Program-made: the position numbers and the translations under genes
Part shown: one piece after another, positions 60,872 to 64,000 of the stretch
How positions within the stretch are numbered: the stretch's first letter is position 1
Layout: the number at the start of each line of letters is the position of its first letter
The notes under the pieces: generated by a model
Databases searched by the model: none
The model's input: only the letters and a program-made list of their open reading frames with translations
What the model was told of the DNA's origin: nothing
From: Elusimicrobia bacterium GWA2_56_46
Lineage (GTDB): Bacteria > Elusimicrobiota > Elusimicrobia > Elusimicrobiales > UBA9959
Length of the DNA stretch: 64,000 nt
Direction: 5' to 3'
NCBI GenBank assembly: GCA_001799575.1
Contig: MGTT01000030.1
Coordinates: 1-64,000 of the forward strand

Positions 60872-61990
60872 ATGACGAATGCTTTTAAAATATTGCCGTT
60901 ACTAGCGGCGCTTGGTCTCATGGCCGCCTGCGCCGGCCGGACGAAAAGCGAGGTCATGTTCGACAGCGTCGAGGCCGTTGAAGCGGAGGGGGCGGCCGCC
61001 TACAACGAGAAAGACTTGTCCGCCACCGCCGGCGCCGCCGTGGCTGACGCCCAGAGAAACGCTCTGGAATCTGTGGCCGGTCTTTTTATGGATGCCCGGT
61101 CCAAAGCCGAAAAATACGGCGTACTAAGGCAGAACCTCCTCAGGAGTCCCGGGCTATACATAAAAAAATACAAGGTGCTTTCCGAACGGCGGGAGGGGGC
61201 TCTTTACCGCGTGAAGCTGCGGATCTGGCTTTACATCGACAAAGCCGCCTCGGCCCTCAGGGGCCTTTCAATGGCCGAAGCGGGCAGACCCGGCGCCTCG
61301 GCGGCGTTGATGTTTGACGAATATCTCGCCTCGGCGGCTTCTCCCTACGGGGACGCGCGCAAGGCTTTTTCCGATTATCTCGCCCGCAGAACCGCCCTGA
61401 GTTTTCCGGACACTCCGGCGCTGAAAAATTCGTCGGACGAAAACTCTTTTTTTGAGGCCGCCCGCGCCTCCGGCGCGGATCTGGTGTTTATCGGCCGGGC
61501 CGACGCCGGCCCGATGGCGGCCTCCCAGGGTCCGCAGGCGGGTTTCTATCCGGTCCGGGCCCAGGCCGGACTCAAGATCTACGAAGCCGGCTCCCGCAGG
61601 CTGCTGCTGGAGATCTCCAGCCGTTCCAACGCCCTGGATCCCTCCGAAGAGGGGGCTTTCAGAAAGGCCCTGGTTTCCGCCGGAGAACTGCTGGGGCAGG
61701 AGGCGGTTTCCAAAGTCGACGCCTTTATCAGGCCGGCGGTTCCGCTTACCCTGCGCGTGAAAGGCCTCGGCGGGATAGAGGACGCGCGCAAGCTTAAAAC
61801 GGCGGTGGACGGGCTGGGGATCAACGGGTCGTCATTTGAAAGTTATTCGGAAGGGGAGGCCGTAATAATGGTTTATCCCGCGCGTCCCGACCCGCAGGAA
61901 TTTTCCAGCGCCCTGCTCAGGGCCGGCGTATTCGACCTGGGGCTGGAAAGCGTAAGCCAATCCGAAGCGGTGTTCTCGGTAATAAGATAA
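60872..61990 (+). CDS. Lipoprotein of the CsgG cluster (LPP20-like)
   Basis: This 372-residue protein has a lipoprotein signal ending LMAAC (Cys20). The N-terminal half (about 30-125) resembles LPP20/FlgO-like domains: AVADAQRNALESVAGLFMDA, then YKVLSERREGALYRVKLRIWL. The C-terminal half (about 205-370) looks like a TolB-N/CsgG-type fold (SGADLVFIGRADAG). AGGAG lies before the ATG at 60872. It is followed by two more lipoprotein genes, an arrangement typical of CsgG-linked surface lipoprotein clusters. Precise role unknown. Confidence 0.75.
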   Translation: MTNAFKILPLLAALGLMAACAGRTKSEVMFDSVEAVEAEGAAAYNEKDLSATAGAAVADAQRNALESVAGLFMDARSKAEKYGVLRQNLLRSPGLYIKKYKVLSERREGALYRVKLRIWLYIDKAASALRGLSMAEAGRPGASAALMFDEYLASAASPYGDARKAFSDYLARRTALSFPDTPALKNSSDENSFFEAARASGADLVFIGRADAGPMAASQGPQAGFYPVRAQAGLKIYEAGSRRLLLEISSRSNALDPSEEGAFRKALVSAGELLGQEAVSKVDAFIRPAVPLTLRVKGLGGIEDARKLKTAVDGLGINGSSFESYSEGEAVIMVYPARPDPQEFSSALLRAGVFDLGLESVSQSEAVFSVIR

Positions 61991-62018
61991 GGGTATAGGG
62001 GTTAGGGTAGGGGTAGAG
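61991..62018 (+). repeat. Degenerate heptamer repeat
   Basis: GGGTATA-GGGGTTA-GGGTAGG-GGTAGAG, four units directly after the lipoprotein stop, followed by a T-run. It is one of the period-7 repeats placed at gene ends. Confidence 0.7.
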
Positions 62019-62066
62019 TTTTTTAACTTAGCCGGAGGCAATATTTTTGCAGGGCTCAATAAATTA

Positions 62067-62678
62067 ATGAGGTACGGTTTGGCGGCGGTTTTGCCGCTGC
62101 CGCTGTTTTTAAGCTCCTGCGCCGGCCCGGAGAGTTATCTGGTCTCTCCCGCCCTCAGGGAGGCGGCGGACGGGCGGCTTGCGCTGCTGCCGTTTGAAAA
62201 CTACTCCAACGACGTTTCCGCGCCTGGTCTGCTGAGGGAGGAAGTTGCAAAACGTTTAGCGCAGCGCGGCTATCCGCTCCTGGAGACGAAGGAGACCGAT
62301 GAAAAGCTCCGGGCTCTGGGAATCACCGACGGAGGACAGCTTGCCGCGGTAAAACCGGCCGAACTCGGCGCCGCCCTGGGAACCGGACTGCTTTGCTACG
62401 GAGCGCTGGAGGATTTCACTTTTCAGAACCTCGGGTTTGTCGTACGCAAGCTGGTCAGGCTGCGGCTCAGGATAGTTTCCGCCGCTACCGGCGAGACGCT
62501 CTTCGAAGCCGTGGGAAAAGGCAGGGATACCAAAGTGTTCCTGAACAAGGACGAGGCAAAGACGGCTTTTATCGTTTATTCCGCGCAGAAACTGGTGCAG
62601 AATATGTTAAACCATCCGCTTCGCGCGGAATCCGATAAGGCCATAGACCGGGTTTTTGACCGGCTGCCCCAACGCTAG
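62067..62678 (+). CDS. DUF799/GNA1162-like lipoprotein
   Basis: This 203-residue protein has a lipoprotein signal ending LSSC (Cys18). The body has the TolB-like/DUF799 pattern: GRLALLPFENYSNDVSAP, then VAKRLAQRGYPLLETKET, GTGLLCYGALEDF and RLRLRIVSAATGETLFE. Relatives in Neisseria (GNA1162) stand beside a CsgG-type protein, as here. It is the second gene of the lipoprotein trio. The family is thought to form periplasm-facing complexes with CsgG-like partners; the substrate is unknown. Confidence 0.75.
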   Translation: MRYGLAAVLPLPLFLSSCAGPESYLVSPALREAADGRLALLPFENYSNDVSAPGLLREEVAKRLAQRGYPLLETKETDEKLRALGITDGGQLAAVKPAELGAALGTGLLCYGALEDFTFQNLGFVVRKLVRLRLRIVSAATGETLFEAVGKGRDTKVFLNKDEAKTAFIVYSAQKLVQNMLNHPLRAESDKAIDRVFDRLPQR

Positions 62679-62793
62679 AGACTGGAGGATTCGTGGTTCG
62701 TGACTTGAGGACTGCTAGGAATTAAGAGTGCCGGTTGTTCGTTCCTTACGACACGGGAAACGAGCGACTTATTACTAAACGGAGGACTTAATT

Positions 62794-63735
62794 ATGGATA
62801 AGAGAAAACTTGTAATGATCGGCGCCGCGCTTATGCTGGCGGCCGGCTGTTCGCCTTCAAAAACGGTAAAGATGCAGCAGGCGCTCAGCGTTCACGAGAC
62901 CAAAAAGGCGAAGTCCGACTACACCGGTCCCAAGCGCCGCATCGGCGTGGTGGAGTTCGCCAATAAGACCGCCTACGGCCAGGGCCGTCTCGGCGGCGCA
63001 GCCACCGATATCCTGGTAACGGAACTGACCAAGTCCGGCAAATTTATAGTGGTGGAGCGCGACCGCATGGAAAAAATAATGGAAGAACAGAAATTCCAGA
63101 GCCAGGGCATGACGGATCCGCAGACGGCGGCCCAGGTGGGCCGCGTTCTGGGGCTTGAAGCTATCGTGCTCGGCGCCGTCTCGCAATTCGGCACAAAGAC
63201 GGAGGGTTCCGATTATCTGATCAGCCAGACAAAAAAACAGGTGGCCGATGTCACCGTGGATATACGCCTTGTGGACACGCAGAGCGGTCAGGTTCTTATG
63301 GCTGATTCTGGCAAAGGGCAGGCCAAGTCCAAGAAAGGCTCTTTCCTCGGCATGGGGACCAAGGGCGGCTACGATGAGACGATAGAAGGAGAGGCACTGC
63401 GCGCCGCCATCGTGCAGTTCGTGACCAATATCGAGAGCCAGCTTAACAAGAAGCCGTGGTCCTGTCTGGTAGCCGAAGCTTCCGGAGAGGATATTTATCT
63501 GAACGCCGGGCACGATTCCGGAGTGGAGGTAGGAACCAGACTGGACTGCTTCAGCCAGGGCGGGGAGATCCGCGACCCGCGCTCAAATCTTGTCATCGGT
63601 CATAAGGAAGAATACCTGGGTTCTGCGGAAGTCCAGCGTTACTGCGGCGACACCGGTGATTGTTCCATCGCCAGACTGGTCAAAGCCGCGGGCGGCTCGC
63701 CCAAGGCGCGGGATATCTGCCGCATGGCCAGGTAA
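62794..63735 (+). CDS. CsgG/HfaB-family lipoprotein
   Basis: This 313-residue outer-membrane lipoprotein has a signal ending LAAGC (Cys19). The CsgG domain (about 45-225) shows KRRIGVVEFANKTAYGQGRLGGAATDILVTEL-type features: IGVVEFANKTAYGQG, FIVVERDRMEKIMEEQKFQ and GLEAIVLGAVSQFG. CsgG forms an outer-membrane secretion pore for curli; HfaB relatives secrete holdfast anchors. A C-terminal extension (about 225-313) is rich in Cys and Gly and not usual for CsgG. Its partners are the two lipoproteins upstream. A CGGAGG ribosome site precedes the ATG. Confidence 0.88.
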   Translation: MDKRKLVMIGAALMLAAGCSPSKTVKMQQALSVHETKKAKSDYTGPKRRIGVVEFANKTAYGQGRLGGAATDILVTELTKSGKFIVVERDRMEKIMEEQKFQSQGMTDPQTAAQVGRVLGLEAIVLGAVSQFGTKTEGSDYLISQTKKQVADVTVDIRLVDTQSGQVLMADSGKGQAKSKKGSFLGMGTKGGYDETIEGEALRAAIVQFVTNIESQLNKKPWSCLVAEASGEDIYLNAGHDSGVEVGTRLDCFSQGGEIRDPRSNLVIGHKEEYLGSAEVQRYCGDTGDCSIARLVKAAGGSPKARDICRMAR

Positions 63736-63740
63736 ACGAA

Positions 63741-63775
63741 CCCGACAGTACGCTGTCGGGGTGGGTGTGTATAAT
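63741..63775 (+). promoter_or_regulatory. Palindrome plus -10 module, copy 3
   Basis: CCCGACAG-TACG-CTGTCGGG (63741-63760) followed by TATAAT (63770-63775), 10 bases after its end. It has the best -10 of the three copies. It lies directly before the YifB/ComM-type gene. Confidence 0.6.
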
Positions 63776-63809
63776 ATTCCCGGGCCGTAACCCGGCCGGG
63801 AGGGCGACA

Positions 63810-64000
63810 ATGCTGTCCAAACTGCGGACTTTGGGTCTCAGGGGAATAGAGGGCTTTGGCATCAGGGTCGAAGTGGACATCGCCAGGGGGCTGCCGACCT
63901 ATTCCGTGGTCGGCCTGCCGGACACCGGCATAAGGGAATCAAAGGACCGGGTCGTGGCCGCGGTAAGAAATTCCGGCTTTGATTTCCCGGTAAAAAGGAT
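63810..64000 (+). CDS. YifB/ComM-type Mg-chelatase-like AAA ATPase (5' part)
   Basis: Only the first 63 residues are inside the window. MLSKLRTLGLRGIEGFG, VEVDIARGLPTYSVVGLPD and ESKDRVVAAVRNSGF are the classic N-terminus of YifB/ComM, a hexameric helicase that extends D-loops during natural transformation and recombination. GGGAGGGCGAC lies before the ATG. The palindromic promoter immediately upstream links its control to the BRO and nuclease genes. Confidence 0.92.
   Translation, partial: MLSKLRTLGLRGIEGFGIRVEVDIARGLPTYSVVGLPDTGIRESKDRVVAAVRNSGFDFPVKR

Overview
The window reads as a contiguous stretch of chromosome from a diderm (two-membrane) bacterium with GC-rich coding DNA. Evidence for two membranes: a TamA/TamB pair, a second Omp85-type barrel, an OMPLA-type phospholipase, OmpA and Lnb-like proteins, and several lipoproteins. 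It has an HrcA/CIRCE heat-shock operon. No marker fixes the phylum; my guess is a deep-branching Gram-negative lineage such as Elusimicrobiota, and this is low confidence. No complete prophage, CRISPR array or transposase gene is visible.

Layout. 0-2.2 kb: OPT-family transporter and tRNA-Val. 2.5-12.7 kb: stress/envelope block with a small membrane protein, three triple-BON proteins, a CheB-CheR-PAS-histidine kinase giant, two NarL-type regulators, an outer-membrane barrel, a 50-residue lmo0937-like protein and an AI-2E permease. 12.8-20 kb: TamA, TamB, Lnb-like protein, and on the other strand PldA, a DUF4833 lipoprotein and a small barrel. 20.3-28.5 kb: second kinase/NarL pair, a large SBBP-repeat secreted protein, a PorV-like/OmpA fusion and an Omp85 protein. 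28.5-31 kb: an L,D-transpeptidase facing a MepK-like endopeptidase. 31-35.2 kb (minus strand): AI-2E permease plus two histidine kinases. 35.4-42.3 kb: an IspH fused to a UbiA-like membrane domain, UvrB, a GH84 enzyme and a TPR protein. 42.4-54 kb: accessory genes (BRO/DinD-like protein, DUF1016 nuclease, two secreted proteins of unknown role) around an SDR enzyme and the hrcA-grpE-dnaK-dnaJ-rsmE cluster. 54-64 kb: MtaB, an unusual acidic protein/DnaA-like ATPase/GAF kinase operon, a three-lipoprotein CsgG cluster and the start of a YifB/ComM gene.

How parts may work together. Seven genes or operons of the envelope/stress block share a two-part upstream sequence: a TATAAYTCCGCATAG-like box lying 35-36 bases before a TATNCT-like -10 element. 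Three of these sites also carry a GTAATACTAC box exactly 23 bases further upstream. This suggests one regulon, perhaps run by the local NarL-type regulators. A second promoter module, a CCCGACAG/CTGTCGGG palindrome ending 10 bases before a -10 box, precedes the BRO/DinD-like, DUF1016 and YifB genes and could be a DNA-damage operator.

The spacers are rich in short repeats: a family of about 100-160 bp palindromic elements (four copies, 37-54 kb), and degenerate tandem heptamers at gene boundaries, one of them inside a reading frame.
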